From Notamacropus eugenii (lineage: Eukaryota > Chordata > Mammalia > Diprotodontia > Macropodidae), in contig NC_092872.1 in assembly GCF_028372415.1 (NCBI RefSeq), positions 389,940,853 through 390,004,852 of the forward strand: a stretch of 64,000 nucleotides of DNA, given 5' to 3'. Shown piece by piece: positions 1 through 11,059 of this stretch. Numbering within the stretch: the stretch's first letter is position 1; each line of letters opens with the position of its first letter. A program made the position numbers and the translations under genes. The notes under the pieces are model-generated. The model was not told where the DNA came from. It saw only the letters and a list, made by a program, of their open reading frames with translations, and did no database searches.

Positions 1-89
1 CACCCTAGTGCCACAGCAAATACAGGGCAGAAAATGCTAATGCTGGCTCCTCCACTCCTCTCCTGCTGTTCTGGACCTCTCCACCATGC

Positions 90-360
90 TCCAGAAGACT
101 TCTTACCTCTCAAAGATGCTTCTGCTTTGTGACTCTACCTTCTGATGGGTCATTTTTTCCCAGGACCTCCATTATGAGCAAGTGCCCAGGCCAATCATGC
201 TCACTCCTTCATTCCTGTCTTCATTCTCCAGCACACTCACCTCCTTCCCCTGTTTTTTAGCTTCTTTATGTATTTTGCCTTCACTGTCTTTTTGTTTGAA
301 TTTATTTTCTCAGTGACTGCCATACAGTAAGAACTTAATAAATGCTTGTTGAATTAAGTA
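90..360 (+). repeat. L2/CR1-clade LINE 3' end
   Basis: The region ends with the L2-type terminus (cagtaagaacttaataaatg, then cttgttgaatta) after a pyrimidine-rich stretch typical of L2 3' regions. It is old and diverged. Confidence 0.55.
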
Positions 361-1165
361 ACAGTGAACTCACACCTGAGTCCATAAATAGCTGATATAA
401 CTCTCTTTTCCTCTTTGGTGAGTCTCACCTTTTCCAAGGACATATGTAGTACTCTAGATTAAAGTACTGCCCTTCATGTGGAAAGCACTAGAAGAACATG
501 AAAGTCTATCCCTTTCCCTCTAGTGATCCTTTTCCAGGGACCTAGACAGTCCTTCAGACTTACAGTATTGTCCTGAAGTTGAAGTTATAGCAGAAGCATG
601 GTTGTAGTTGAGACCTTCCACCCAAAAAAGGGGAAAGCACTTGAGATCACTAGAGAGTTGACCACTCTCCTTGTTAGTCTCACTTGCTCCAGGGACTCAC
701 TATGTTACATCTCCCCCAAGGTCCCCACAGTCCTGGCCCTACTGTCCACATCACAGTTCATAGGCACTCTTGAAATTAATAATTCTTTTTAAGGATGTAG
801 GTCTCCCATAACTGAGTGGCCATGGGATTTACTCTGATGCCTCATATATAATTTTGTAATGCTCTTGAGACCCAAAGCTCTTTTACTTGTGTTTGTGTCC
901 CTTTCTTCTTACCGATCCCTCTACGTGTTCCCCTTGTTCTGTAGGGCTGAGTGGTAAAGTAAAAAGGGCAGTAGAGTAAGAAATCTGGTTTTGGTGCTAG
1001 TTTGATTTGACCAGTAACGGTGTGTGTGGCTTTGGATAAATTCCAGCATTGCCTTGAACCTGGATTTTCTCATCTTGAAATGATGGGGTTGGGTTAGATG
1101 ATCTCTAAGATGTCTTGTAGCTCTAAAATTCTTTGACTCTAGGACACACATTTTGGCTATCTGTT
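361..1165. other. Intergenic, mostly unassigned, with a diverged internal repetition
   Basis: No gene is seen. Three loosely related units recur around 417-500, 515-600 and 670-760 (see findings). About 1030-1140 looks like a MIR/L2-type remnant (attttctcatcttgaaatga). A 64-codon ORF at 598-792 has no recognisable protein. Confidence 0.4.
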
Positions 1166-1169
1166 CTTT

Positions 1170-2128
1170 TTTAAAAATTTATTTGTTTTCAGTTTTCTAC
1201 AATCACTTCCATGATTTTCTTGTACTCCCTTCCCAAGATGGTATGCAATCTTATATGGGTTCTACACATACATTCTTATTGACTACATTTTCCTATTTAT
1301 CATGTTGAATAGAAGAATTAAAATGGATGGGAGAAACCCAAACAAAAAACAAAAAAACCCAAACAAAACAAAACATAACACAAGAGAAAATATTCTGCTT
1401 CATTCTGCATTCCAATTCCATGGTTCTTTTTCTGGATGTGGATGGCATTTTGCCTCAAGAGTCCTTTGGGAATGTTTTATGTCCTTGCATTGCTGTGAAG
1501 GGCTAGGTCTACCAGTACCAATCCTTGCACACTATGGCTGATACTGTGTACAATGTTCTCCTGGTTCTGCTCATTTCACTCAGTATCAGTTCATGTAAGT
1601 CCTCCCAGGACCCTCTGAAGTCCTCCTGTTCATTATTTCTCATAGCGTAGTAGTATTCCATTACATTCATATACCACAACTTGTTCAGCCATTCCCCAGT
1701 TGATGGGCATCCCCTAGCTTTCCAGTTCTTGGCCACCACAAAGAGAGCTGCTATAAGTACTTTTATACAAGTGGGACCTTTTCCCATTTTTATGATTTCT
1801 TTGGGATAGTCCTAGAAGTGATATTGCTGGGCCAAAGGGTATGCACATTTTTGTAACCCTTTGGGCATAGTTCCAAATTGCTCTCCAGAATAGCTCACAG
1901 CTCCACCAACAAGGAATTAGAGTTCCAACTCTCCCACATCTTCTCTAACATTTATCATCTTCCTTTTTTGTCATGTTAGCCAATCTGATAGGTGTGATGT
2001 GGTACCTCAGAGTTGTTTTGATTTGCATCTCTCTAATCAACACTGATTTAAAGTAATTTTCATGACTATAGATAGTTTTAATTTCTTCCTCTGAAAACTG
2101 CCTGTTTATATCCTTTGACTTGCCTATC
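1170..2128 (-). mobile_element. L1 LINE fragment, ORF2 C-terminus and 3' UTR
   Basis: Reading the minus strand at 1787-1509 gives IKVLIAALFVVAKNWKARGC and LNKLWYMNVMEYYYAMRNNE. This corresponds to the C-terminal part of L1 ORF2 proteins (consensus like MFIAALFTIAKTW and WYIHTMEYYSAIKKNE). Plus-strand wording such as tgatttgcatctctctaatc is the familiar antisense ORF2 segment. An A/C-rich stretch at 1330-1375 belongs to the 3' UTR. It is 5'-truncated at about 2128 and not capable of movement. Confidence 0.85.
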
Positions 2129-2510
2129 TATTCTTATGCTTTCTTGATTTCCACTCTCACCTAAGGTTATTTTCCTTGGTCACATGCCTATAAAGTCATC
2201 TTTCCACCCAAAGCGGGAAAAGTATTCTCTTCTCTCAAGCTTCTCACACTCTTTCAGCTGAAGACCTGGCCTCATACTTGGCTGAATAAGCATGGTTGTT
2301 CACTGTTGTCTCCTTGAATGGGCATCTTAAATTCAACCTGTTTCTCTCCTCACCACCCAATACACCTCCTTTTTGAATTCTCTGTTTTTTACGTATGAAA
2401 ATACTTTACTGATACTCTTTTAAAACATATCTCTTACTATCTACTAATCCCTGCCCCACACTCCCATAAAAACCCTTGATGCTAAAACATTTGTTCTTTT
2501 TTTAAGTGAA
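2129..2510. other. Intergenic, unassigned
   Basis: Pyrimidine-rich non-coding sequence between two L1 fragments. No ORF, RNA gene or repeat family was recognised. Confidence 0.4.
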
Positions 2511-2514
2511 AAAT

Positions 2515-3760
2515 ATATTTTCATATTAACCATGTTGCAATAAAAAAAACAAAGAAAAAAACCCAAGAAAAATAAAGAAACTTTTCAAAAAATATGCTTC
2601 AATTTGCACTCAGAGTTCATCAGTTCTCTTTCTGGAATTGGATAGCAGTTTTCATCAAAGTCCCTTTGGAATTGTCTTAGAATCATTATCTTGATCAGAA
2701 TGCCTAAGTCTTTCACAGTTGGTTGTTCTTATAATATTGTTGTTAACTGTGTACCATGTTATCCTGGTTCTACTCATTTCACTTTGTATGAGTTCATTCA
2801 AGTTCTAGGTTTCTCTGAAACTATCCTGCTTATCATTTTTTTACAGCACATAAGTATTCTCTCATAATCATATACCACAGCTTGTTCATCTTTTCCCAAA
2901 TTGATGGACATCCCCTCTACTTCCAATTCTTTGCCATCACAAAAAGTTTTGCTATAAATATTTTTGTACAAATAGGTCGTTTTCCCTTTTCTTTGATCTG
3001 TTTGGGATATAGACTTAGTAGTAGTGGTATGGCTTGGTCAAAGGGTATGCACAGTTTTTAACCCCTTGGGCAAAGTTCCAAATTATCCTCCAAAACAATT
3101 GCACTAGTTCACAAGACTACCAACAATGCATTAATGTCCCAATTTTTCCACATCTCCTCCAGCATTTGTCATTTTCCTTTTCTGATTGGTGGGAGGTGGT
3201 ACCTCAGAGTTGTTTCTCTAATCAATACTGATTTAGGGTATTTTTTTTTTTTACTGTGACTATGGATAGCTTTGATTTCTTCTTTTGAAAACTGCCTGTT
3301 CATATCCTTTGACCACTTATCAACTGGGGAATGCTCTTATTTTTATAAATTTGGCTCAGTTTACTATTTATTTAAGAAATGAGGCCTTCATTAGAGAAAC
3401 ATGCTGTAAATTTTTCTCCCACTTTTCTGTTTCCTTTCTAATTTTGGCTGTATTAGGCTTGTTTTGTGCAAAAACTTTCTTAATTTTATGTAATCGAGGC
3501 AATTCATTTTACTTTCTGTGATTGTCTCCATTTCTTGTTTGGTCATAAACTCCTCTGTTATCCATAGATTTGACAAGTACATTTTTTCATGCTCCCCTAA
3601 TTTACTTATGATATGACCCTTTAAGTCTAAATCATTTATCCATTTTGATCTTATTTTAGTATATGGTATGAGTGTGAGTATATGGTATGGAGCCAAATTG
3701 CTTTTTAGTTTTCCCAGCAATTTTTGTCGTGGTATGAACTCTATATTTTTCGTACAACAA
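2515..3760 (-). mobile_element. Second, older L1 LINE fragment (ORF2 C-terminal third and 3' UTR)
   Basis: The same segment as the L1 at 1170-2128 recurs with more decay (cattttctggaattggatag, catttcactttgtatgag), then continues further 5' into ORF2. The minus strand at 3720-3391 reads SKWINDLDLKGHIISKLGEH, LWITEEFMTKQEMETITESK and DYIKLRKFLHKTSLIQ, matching the order of L1 ORF2 (KWIKDLN, DFM.KTPKA, WDLIKLKSFCTAKET). It is frameshifted and inactive. Confidence 0.8.
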
Positions 3761-3767
3761 TCTTTTC

Positions 3768-4340
3768 AGGTCCCAAGGTTCAAGACTCCTTACTCTCCCA
3801 CTCCATCTATAGCTAATAAGTTTCCAGGTCTTGTCCATTATGCCTCAACATCTTTCACCTCTGTCTCCCTTCTCTCTTTCTATACAGGTCACCACTCTAG
3901 TTCAGGCCTTTATCACTTCCTGCCTGATTATAATCCTAGCCTCCTAGCTAATCTCCCTGCCTCAAGTCTTTATTCTCCACCTATCTGCCAAATTTTCCTA
4001 AACCACAGATCTGATTATTTCACCAGGATCCTTGTTATCTATAGGGTCAAATACAAAGTTCTCATTCTGACTTTTAAAACCTTTCAAAACCTGACTTATT
4101 ATACACTATTCCCATTCACATATTCTGTGCAACAAAAGTGGCCTTCTTGCTATTACTCATATAACATTCCATCTCCCATCTTAGCTTTGGCAAAGGTTTT
4201 CCCCCATGCCTGGCATATATACCCACCTCACCTCTATCAGCTGAAATCCTGAGTTTCGTTCAGAACCTAGCCTGAGCACTACATGAGGCCCTTCATGATC
4301 TCCTCCTCCCCTTGCTGCTACCGTTCCTCCCCAATTACTT
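3768..4340 (+). mobile_element. L2/CR1-clade LINE, ORF2 C-terminal remnant
   Basis: The plus strand translates to a long open stretch including TGHHSSSGLYHFLPDYNPSL and LANLPASSLYSPPICQIFLN. This is the CR1/L2 reverse-transcriptase C-terminus (usual form like LVHALVISRLDYCNSLLAGLP). Its 3' end appears at 4690-4805, separated by an AT-rich expansion. Confidence 0.7.
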
Positions 4341-4690
4341 TGTCTTTCTGTCTCACTCTCACTCTCTCTGTTTGTTTCTCCCTGTCTCTGTCTGTTTCTA
4401 GCTGTGCATGTGTATAATATAGTAACCATATATAGTAGAATATAGCACATTACCATATTTTTACTACATATATTTATATTATATAAAATATGGTAATATA
4501 TTTAAACATATCACTATATATTAAAAACAGTAACATTACTATATTTTTACTATATATTTATATTATGTAAAATATAGTAATGTGCTTAAATGTATTACTA
4601 TATTTTTAGTAAGTATATAGTTACTATATTTTATAATTACTACGTATACACAGATTAATGTAATACATATAGATATATTTAAGTATTTTC
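4340..4690. repeat. AT-rich minisatellite with about 86-bp units
   Basis: After a (TC)n-like stretch (4340-4400), two related units of about 86 bp start at 4449 and 4534-4535. Each holds an inverted repeat, and a partial third unit follows near 4600-4640. It is nearly pure A/T and interrupts the L2 element. Confidence 0.75.
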
Positions 4691-4805
4691 TTTCTTGCTA
4701 GAATGTGAATTCCTTGAGACGAGGGCTTTCATTTTTGTCTTTGTACTCTCAGTGCCTATCCCAGGGCTTGGTGTATAGCTTAATAAATGCTTCCTAACTG
4801 ATTAA
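4690..4805 (+). repeat. L2 LINE 3' end
   Basis: Typical L2 terminus: gaattccttgagacgagggc, then a cttaataaatgcttcctaac ending. It probably belongs to the element starting at 3768. Confidence 0.65.
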
Positions 4806-5059
4806 TGCAAATAAACTTGGTGGGTTACTCAAACCTTTGGAATATGACTGTAAATCATTTCCTGGGCTCCATTGTTTCCTGCCCTGCCAGAAAAGAAGTT
4901 CAGACTGCTGTAGAGGCAAGGGTTCTTCCCAGTATGGGTTTTACTACTCTTGGACAATTGGAGTTGGTTTAACCAGGAGGATTTCCTGAATGTCTTTACT
5001 GGTGCAATAGTTTTCTCATAAAAGCAACAATTCACAATTATTTATAAAGTTATTAAGTT

Positions 5060-5345
5060 AGAAGAATTCAATTGAAACCCCTCTTTTCTTAGACAAGGAA
5101 ACAAATGTGACTTAAAACAGATCACAAAGTTAGTGGCAGAATAGGGACTACAGCCCACATCTGACTCCTGATTTCAACACCCCTGCTCTTTGACTACGCC
5201 ACATAATTCCCTTGGGGTCAATGGAGAAAAAAAATGAAATAAGCAAGCTCCTTTAGAGCAGGGTTGATTCTATTTGGCTTGGCACCTAGAGTATATAATT
5301 AGAGTTTAATAAATGCTTGTTGAATTAAGTGACCTAAGGAAGTTC
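5060..5345. repeat. MIR fragment (minus) followed by L2 3' end (plus)
   Basis: 5085-5205 resembles a reversed MIR (aaggaaacaaatgtgactta, ... ctgactcctgatttcaacac). 5255-5335 ends with an L2 terminus (gagtttaataaatgcttgtt). Confidence 0.5.
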
Positions 5346-6600
5346 AGAGTGATTTGTTAAAAATTGTCAGACTCCATTAACTATCCTCCTGGAGCTTCTG
5401 AATATTTCCTACCCTCACTTTTTCCAGGTTTTGTCTGGCCTGCCACAAATGCTCACAGATGAGCATAATCCCTTGCTGTTGAGGTTGTCCTTCCAGTCAG
5501 CCACCACTCCTTTCTTCCAGATTCTGGCTCCACCCTCTCTATCCCGGCATGCGCATCTGTCTCATCAATGTGTCAGACAAATTAGGATGTGAATCTGCTG
5601 GGCAGATACCCCCCACTCCTCCAACAGCATGGGGCAGAGCATGGGTCCTGGGGATGCAGAGAAGGTTCCTTTTCTACTCAATAAGCAGCAATGATCAGCC
5701 ACCATCTTTTGATCTCAATTGCCTAAATGCCCAGGACCCACTCAGCTCTCTTGGAGCTTAATTGGATTTGAACTAGCCAAGAGAACAGGCTTCAAGTACG
5801 CAGTGGAAATGCCAGTAGAATGTTAATTAGAGCAGCCTTGATACCTCATCCTGGCTGGTGCAACAGTTCAGCTCCTTGGGCCTGAGAGAGATGGGGGAGA
5901 GAGAGCAAAAATGAGATGCTCCTGAATGAGGAGACTTAAAAAAGGGCCGTGGGAGCCTCAGGGTGATTTTCTGCAGTTTTCTCCTGACAATGTGCTGTGC
6001 GGGTTTAGCAGACTCATTATTTACTAAACATGCTCTGCTCTTCTGGAGAGCCCAAGGAACGCTAGTATAACTTGGCCAGGAGCTATCCTAGGGGCGCATT
6101 TTAATTAGCAGCTTGGGTGCAGTAGCCAAGCAAAATGGAGGGCCTAGAACCTCTGGGCCAGCTCCCTCGTTGACCATGGGTTTAAATGTAACGTACAGAT
6201 GGAATGAAATGCACAGATTTCCAAAAGATCTTGATACATGCATTGCAGATGATAACAATAACAGCCACATCAGTAAAAACAGGAGTGAAAAAGATGAGAA
6301 GAATGAGATAAAAAAAAATGAGAAGAAAAAACCAGAACTGTGTGGGAACAGGATGAGGTCCATATCATTCTGGTCATCCTGTTTGTTACTGAAGCTGTAC
6401 CAAATCTGCTTTCAGTGAACCCACGGAAAATGAACTTCTATCCCAGGACTTTTATTTAATTACAAAAATCAAGTATTTTATCCACCTATGTAACAGTCTA
6501 CCAAATATTAAGAAGAAAAGAATACAGTTTGTAGGATACAAACTTGTCTCAGGACTCTTTCTATCTGAATCCCATTGAACAAGAGTTAAAAATTAAAATA
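5346..6600. other. Low-repeat intergenic block
   Basis: No transposable-element signature is seen across most of this stretch, which is unusual for the window. It holds several homeodomain-type TAATTA/TTAATTAG cores (for example near 5824 and 6100). The short ORFs on both strands do not resemble known proteins. It is a candidate conserved non-coding region (see findings). Confidence 0.4.
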
Positions 6601-6609
6601 ATAGTGATG

Positions 6610-6712
6610 ATGATGAGAGACAGCATAATAGAATGGAAAGAGACCTCAGTTCAAATCCTGCTTTTGATATGAATACTAGCGTCTAACTTTGGGTAAATGA
6701 CAATCTTGAAGC
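6610..6712 (+). repeat. MIR/THER1-like SINE fragment
   Basis: The tRNA-like head (agcataatagaatggaaaga ... agttcaaatcctgcttttga) is recognisable and truncated. Confidence 0.5.
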
Positions 6713-6949
6713 GTTCCAGGCAGCTCTCAAGGACCATAAATTGTAAAGCTGATCTGCTTTGGGAGAGGGGGTTTCTTTACTGGAGGTTGCCTATAACAAT
6801 GAAATCACAGGTCAGGTCCAAAATAACAGATACAATTGAACAGCGATATAGCATCTTACATACATTCTTTCTTTGGATCCTTCTCTTTTAATCCAACGAC
6901 CTTGTGAGGTAGGTACTTCCACCATTGCTATTTCTGTTTCTGCTATTGT

Positions 6950-7189
6950 TGTTTAATCGTTTTTAGTCATGTGTGATTCTTCATAATCTCATTTTGGGGG
7001 TTTTCTTGACAAAGATACCAGAGTGGTTTCCTATTTCCTTCTTCAGCTCATTTTACAGATGAGACAGCTGTGGCAAACAGCATTAAGTGACTTGTCCAGG
7101 GTCACACAGCTAATAAGTGTCTGAGGTCAGACTTGAACTCCTGACTGTAGGCCTGGCACTCTATCCATTTTGCCTCCTAGCTGCTCCCA
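6950..7189 (-). mobile_element. MAR-type marsupial SINE, near full length
   Basis: The reverse complement begins gggagcagctaggaggcaaa and carries the tRNA-like box (gagttcaa..ctgacctcagac), the acttattagctgtgtgaccc core and the long tail (gctgaagaaggaaataggaa ... ccccaaaatgag). Confidence 0.8.
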
Positions 7190-7303
7190 TTTTATAGATG
7201 AAGAAATCAAGACTGAGTATGGTAAGTGATTTACTCATAGTCCCATAGCTTGGGTTTTTTGTATGACTACATGCAGGTGTGCACGTGCACGTTGCACGGG
7301 TGG

Positions 7304-7310
7304 GCGCGCG

Positions 7311-7353
<43 letters not shown>
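7304..7353. repeat. (GC/GT/CA)n alternating purine-pyrimidine microsatellite
   Basis: Fifty consecutive bases alternate purine and pyrimidine: a GC-rich start (7304-7318), then (CA)n. Confidence 0.95.
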
Positions 7354-7354
<1 letters not shown>

Positions 7355-7399
7355 ACTACCTGTTGATAGAAGTTTGCTCATGCACAGCCTAATCAGTGA

Positions 7400-8250
7400 A
7401 TGTTAAGCAAGCCTCACTTCTTATATGTTCTAAACCTTGGCAAGCTTTTAAATTATACACACTATATGATTTTCTACAGATTTAACTGTCCAGTAGATAT
7501 TGTGAGTAATTGCTTCTTTTTACTGCAAGAAAGAGCTGCCTGGCAGGCTGTGCATTCTGCTACAATTGTGTGTGGCATTATTCCAATGGTGGGACCATTT
7601 TAACCACCTGAAGAGTTCACTAATTGCCCTGAACAACATTGCCTATGGCAGCCCTTATTGCTATCATGTTTTAAATGGGAACTTCTAATTAAATATAAGA
7701 AAAACAGCCAGGTGTATGCATTCCAAGCAACAGAGTTATGTAGTGCCCTCTGCCCCTTTCCCCCTCCCACAGTCAATTAGGGTATGCCAATCGAGAGAGC
7801 CATTTCAGGACAAGAATTATTTTGTCTTTGGTTTGCTTTTATCTAGAAAGGCTCCACTGGCTATTATGGTTGTAACTCCTGCCAGGCTAAAGCATATATA
7901 TTTTGTGAGGTGCTGCATCCATGCCTTCTCGTTCTCCTCCTCCTCCCTTTCCCCACCTTTCCCTTGCTCCCAGCTCTCATTCTAGGAAGAAGATTGGTAA
8001 AAGGAGGCCTGGTTTGAAAGTAGCAGTGGCTACCTCATCAGAGAGTTGGAGAGTTCATGATGGAAATGATGAGGGTTGGAGAGGTGGGGGGATTCACAGG
8101 ATTTGCCCCTCCCCCAAAGACTAGAGTACAGGAAAGGGCCATCTGGAATGAATTCATGGACCCAAACATTTGTGAAGTCATGGTGGCAAAGATTTATTGT
8201 TGTGCTTTTTTTTTGACAAGAGTTCTTAGGGAACCTGCCATTTGAAAGGG
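7400..8250. other. Low-repeat intergenic block
   Basis: 7480-7985 has no obvious repeat and contains TAATTA-, CAATTGTG- and ATTCCAAT-type motifs. No protein is recognisable in the short ORFs. It is a candidate conserved non-coding element. Confidence 0.35.
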
Positions 8251-8640
8251 GGCATAGTTAAAGTTTATATAGATTAAACTATAGTGAAGCAAGTGCCAAA
8301 TATGCTAACTGATTCAGAGTGGGATTAGGGAGTAGTTAAGGAGTGGTCAGTTCTTAAAGGAACATGGACTTTTAGTATCCACTGTGCTCGAGTTTTACCC
8401 AGAGTTCATCAGGAAATAGCCTAATTGGGGGGTTACAGGGAGGTGTGGTTTTAGACCTGAACCATCACCAAGTCAATTAACATTCAGGGCTGGCTGAGAA
8501 ATACCCAGGCTGCCCCCATCGACATCTTATGTTGACAAGATAAATAAAAGAATACATTTGTCTAAGTCTAAAATGCACATAATGAGGAGTTTAGGATACA
8601 TATGATAGGTCAGTGAATAATAAACATCTTTATCAGCCAG
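8251..8640. other. Intergenic, unassigned
   Basis: Non-coding; no repeat family, RNA gene or motif was recognised. Confidence 0.3.
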
Positions 8641-8654
8641 TACACAGCTAGTTC

Positions 8655-8740
8655 AAACTAATAAATTCTGTAGGTGCAGCTGGCTGCTGTATCAGTGATG
8701 GCATGGTCTTCTTCAGCAACGAAGGACAAACACAATCCTG
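8655..8740 (+). repeat. Tail fragment of a second marsupial SINE type
   Basis: The wording gatggcatggtcttcttcag, then caacgaaggacaaacacaat, recurs in the copy at 59105-59250. It matches the tail style of marsupial SINEs ending in a gaacgaaggacaaaca motif. Confidence 0.45.
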
Positions 8741-8894
8741 TGAGTAGATGAAGCGGGCTGAATGCTAGCTGGGGGACTCACTTCCTCCTCTCCTGTCTGC
8801 CTCCCCTTCCCCTTTTTTCTCCTCTCCAAAGGAAGGTAAACTTGGATGGCCAAAAGATGCTCAGTTGACTTGGGTTTTACTGGTTCCTTTCCTA

Positions 8895-8973
8895 TTTCCC
8901 TCCCCTCCCCTCCCCTCCTCTCTCCTCCTCTCTCCTCCCCTCTCCTCCCTCCTCTCCCCTCCCCTCCTTTCCT
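8895..8973. repeat. (TCCCC)n/(CT)-rich polypyrimidine tract
   Basis: Seventy-nine consecutive pyrimidines on the plus strand. The lysine/glycine/glutamate ORF on the other strand is a by-product of the repeat. Confidence 0.9.
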
Positions 8974-9469
8974 GTCCCCTCTCCCCTGTCCTCTCCCAAA
9001 ACCTTAAACCTACTATACTCTGAAACTGGGACTCCACTGGGGCCCTGCCTGAGGGCTCCTCTGGACCCTCCTAGCTTGAGAGTGATTATCAATAGAAACT
9101 GTTGTTGTTCCCCTCCCAGCCTGATGTCTTTCTTTTCTTGACCTCATTAAAGGGGTCATGCCCTGGCTACTTCTTCAAAGGCCTATTCAGTGAATAGGGT
9201 TGCTTCACCGTAAGTGAGTGCCTGCAAAGACCTTGGCCTAAAGCACCCATGGTCTCCAAGTGCATCCTGGGTCATCTCCAATCATCCTGAGAAATATCAG
9301 TTCTCTGGAGTCAGATGGCTCTGGAGGAGACAAAACTCCCTAGGAACCAGGCCTGGAAGGAGCTAATTCACTTGACTTTGTGTTCTGCTCCTCACCTCCA
9401 GTCTAGGCATGTCAATAGACAGCTATATTTCACTCATCATAGCTCCTTTTCTGTCCAATCACTCACATA

Positions 9470-9790
9470 GATACATTGTCTCTTCCATTAGAATGGAAAC
9501 TCCTTGAGGATGAGAACTATTTCACTTTTCTCTTTGTATATCTAACATTTAACACAGTGCTTAATAGCAAGTGCTTAATAAATGTTATTCATAGATGGAA
9601 TGGGATATTGCCTCTTATGGCTCATAGTGGAAAGGATGTGGAGCTTGAAATTGGGAGTCCTAGGTTTTAGTTTTGACCCTTAGTCTATTCCTAACTAGCT
9701 GTGCAATTTTGACAAGTGACAACCTCTCTGGACTGTAGCTTCTCCATCTATAAAATGAGGTGCTTGGTCTAGGTGATATTCAGGTTCTCT
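9470..9790 (+). repeat. L2 3' end (9480-9592) and MIR (9615-9785)
   Basis: The first part is an L2 terminus (ggaaactccttgaggatgag ... gcttaataaatgtta). The second is a MIR with tcctaactagctgtgcaatt and tctccatctataaaatgagg. Confidence 0.6.
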
Positions 9791-10780
9791 TCCTGTTTTA
9801 AAACAGAAAAAAAAATTAAACCCTATGACTGGAGAAAGAGTCTGAGAACAGATATTTCAATTTCTGAGTCCCTTAATACAGTTGTATATAACATAGGGTG
9901 GGATGGGACAGCTGTGTCCAGATTCTACAGAACATGAAGAACTCTCTATACCCCTTTCTCTAACATGCTTGGATTACTCTAACTTCATTGCAAATTCTTA
10001 GATTGTGTCGCCACATTCCCCTCCGTCCACCTCAGTCCTTAGCCTTCTAAGCTCCTACCAGAAGGCAGGGGAAGGAGACATCAGCTCAACTGGTGAGAAT
10101 TAAATTTCATAGATAAGGAAGGATTTGAAATGGAACTTGTGAGATGGGATTTTGACAGGTCTAAATAGGGGTCTGAATGAGTAGAACATTGTACGTAGAG
10201 AAGGGTAAGTAGAATCAGGTAGGATATCTTGTGAAAGTGAACAGTGAGTTCACTCTTGTGAACAGTGAGTTGTCCTGTTTACCTGGATCACTGAGGAAAA
10301 AGATAAAGGTTGGAGAATAGCAAGAGAATCAGGGAGATTCCGGTAAATGTTTAACTCCTGGCTCTTAAAAAAAAAGTCCGTATTATTAACATTTTCTCCA
10401 AGCTTTCTTAAGTCTAGACAATCAACAGAACAATAAATCAAATCTTGATTTGCAGTCTTGCTGATTTTTGAGGTGTAAATGCTCACACTGAAAATTTTAC
10501 AATGGCTCAGAGTTAGTTAGGTCCTAGAGAGCCTTGAATGCCAGGCTAAGGGGTTTGGAGCTTAAACTCCAGGTATAACAGAGCTGTCCATTACCTGGCA
10601 GTAACTTTTAGTCTTTTGTTACTGTTGTTGACCAACATCTATGAGCCACTCAATGTTCAGAACAGGCTGGTCAGTCATTAGATGGGAAACTACTTTGACT
10701 TTCCTTTGAAATAGTGTGATCACTTAAACTTTTAACCAACCCTTTCCAGAGCATTTCTTGATTACAGCCTTGGAGAGATA
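9791..10780. other. Intergenic, unassigned
   Basis: No gene is seen. Small imperfect duplications (gtgaacagtgagtt occurs at 10236 and 10258, 22 bp apart) and a short A-run are visible. Confidence 0.3.
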
Positions 10781-10970
10781 AGCATAGGATTTAGAGTGGA
10801 GAGAGACCTTGGAGATCATCTGGTCCTAACCTCTCATGCAGCACTTGTCGAAAATGAGGGCCAGGTTGGTGAAGTGATATCACAGTCACCAGAGTTAGGA
10901 TTTGCACCCAGGTTTTCTGACTCCAAATCTAGTGCTTTTTGTACTTCTTTCCACTGAGGCATTTTTTTTC
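10780..10970 (-). repeat. MIR-like SINE remnant
   Basis: A reversed MIR-type order (gagaccttggagatcatctg, gatttgcacccaggttttct, tgactccaaatctagtgctt). Confidence 0.5.
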
Positions 10971-11059
10971 TGGAGACTATCAGTCACATAGTCATCTTGA
11001 ACACCACCATATCTTAATCAAATATACAGCTACTGTGAACTATGTAGGATCATTTCCAT

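Noticed and set aside
3668..4252. 194-codon ORF, the second longest in the window
   Set aside because: It joins the tail of an L1 fragment to an L2/CR1 ORF2 remnant; transposon debris rather than a host gene.
6113..6418. 101-codon plus ORF with a lysine-rich end
   Set aside because: An A-rich stretch gives the lysines; no initiation context, homology or splice partner is seen, and the opposite strand is equally open.
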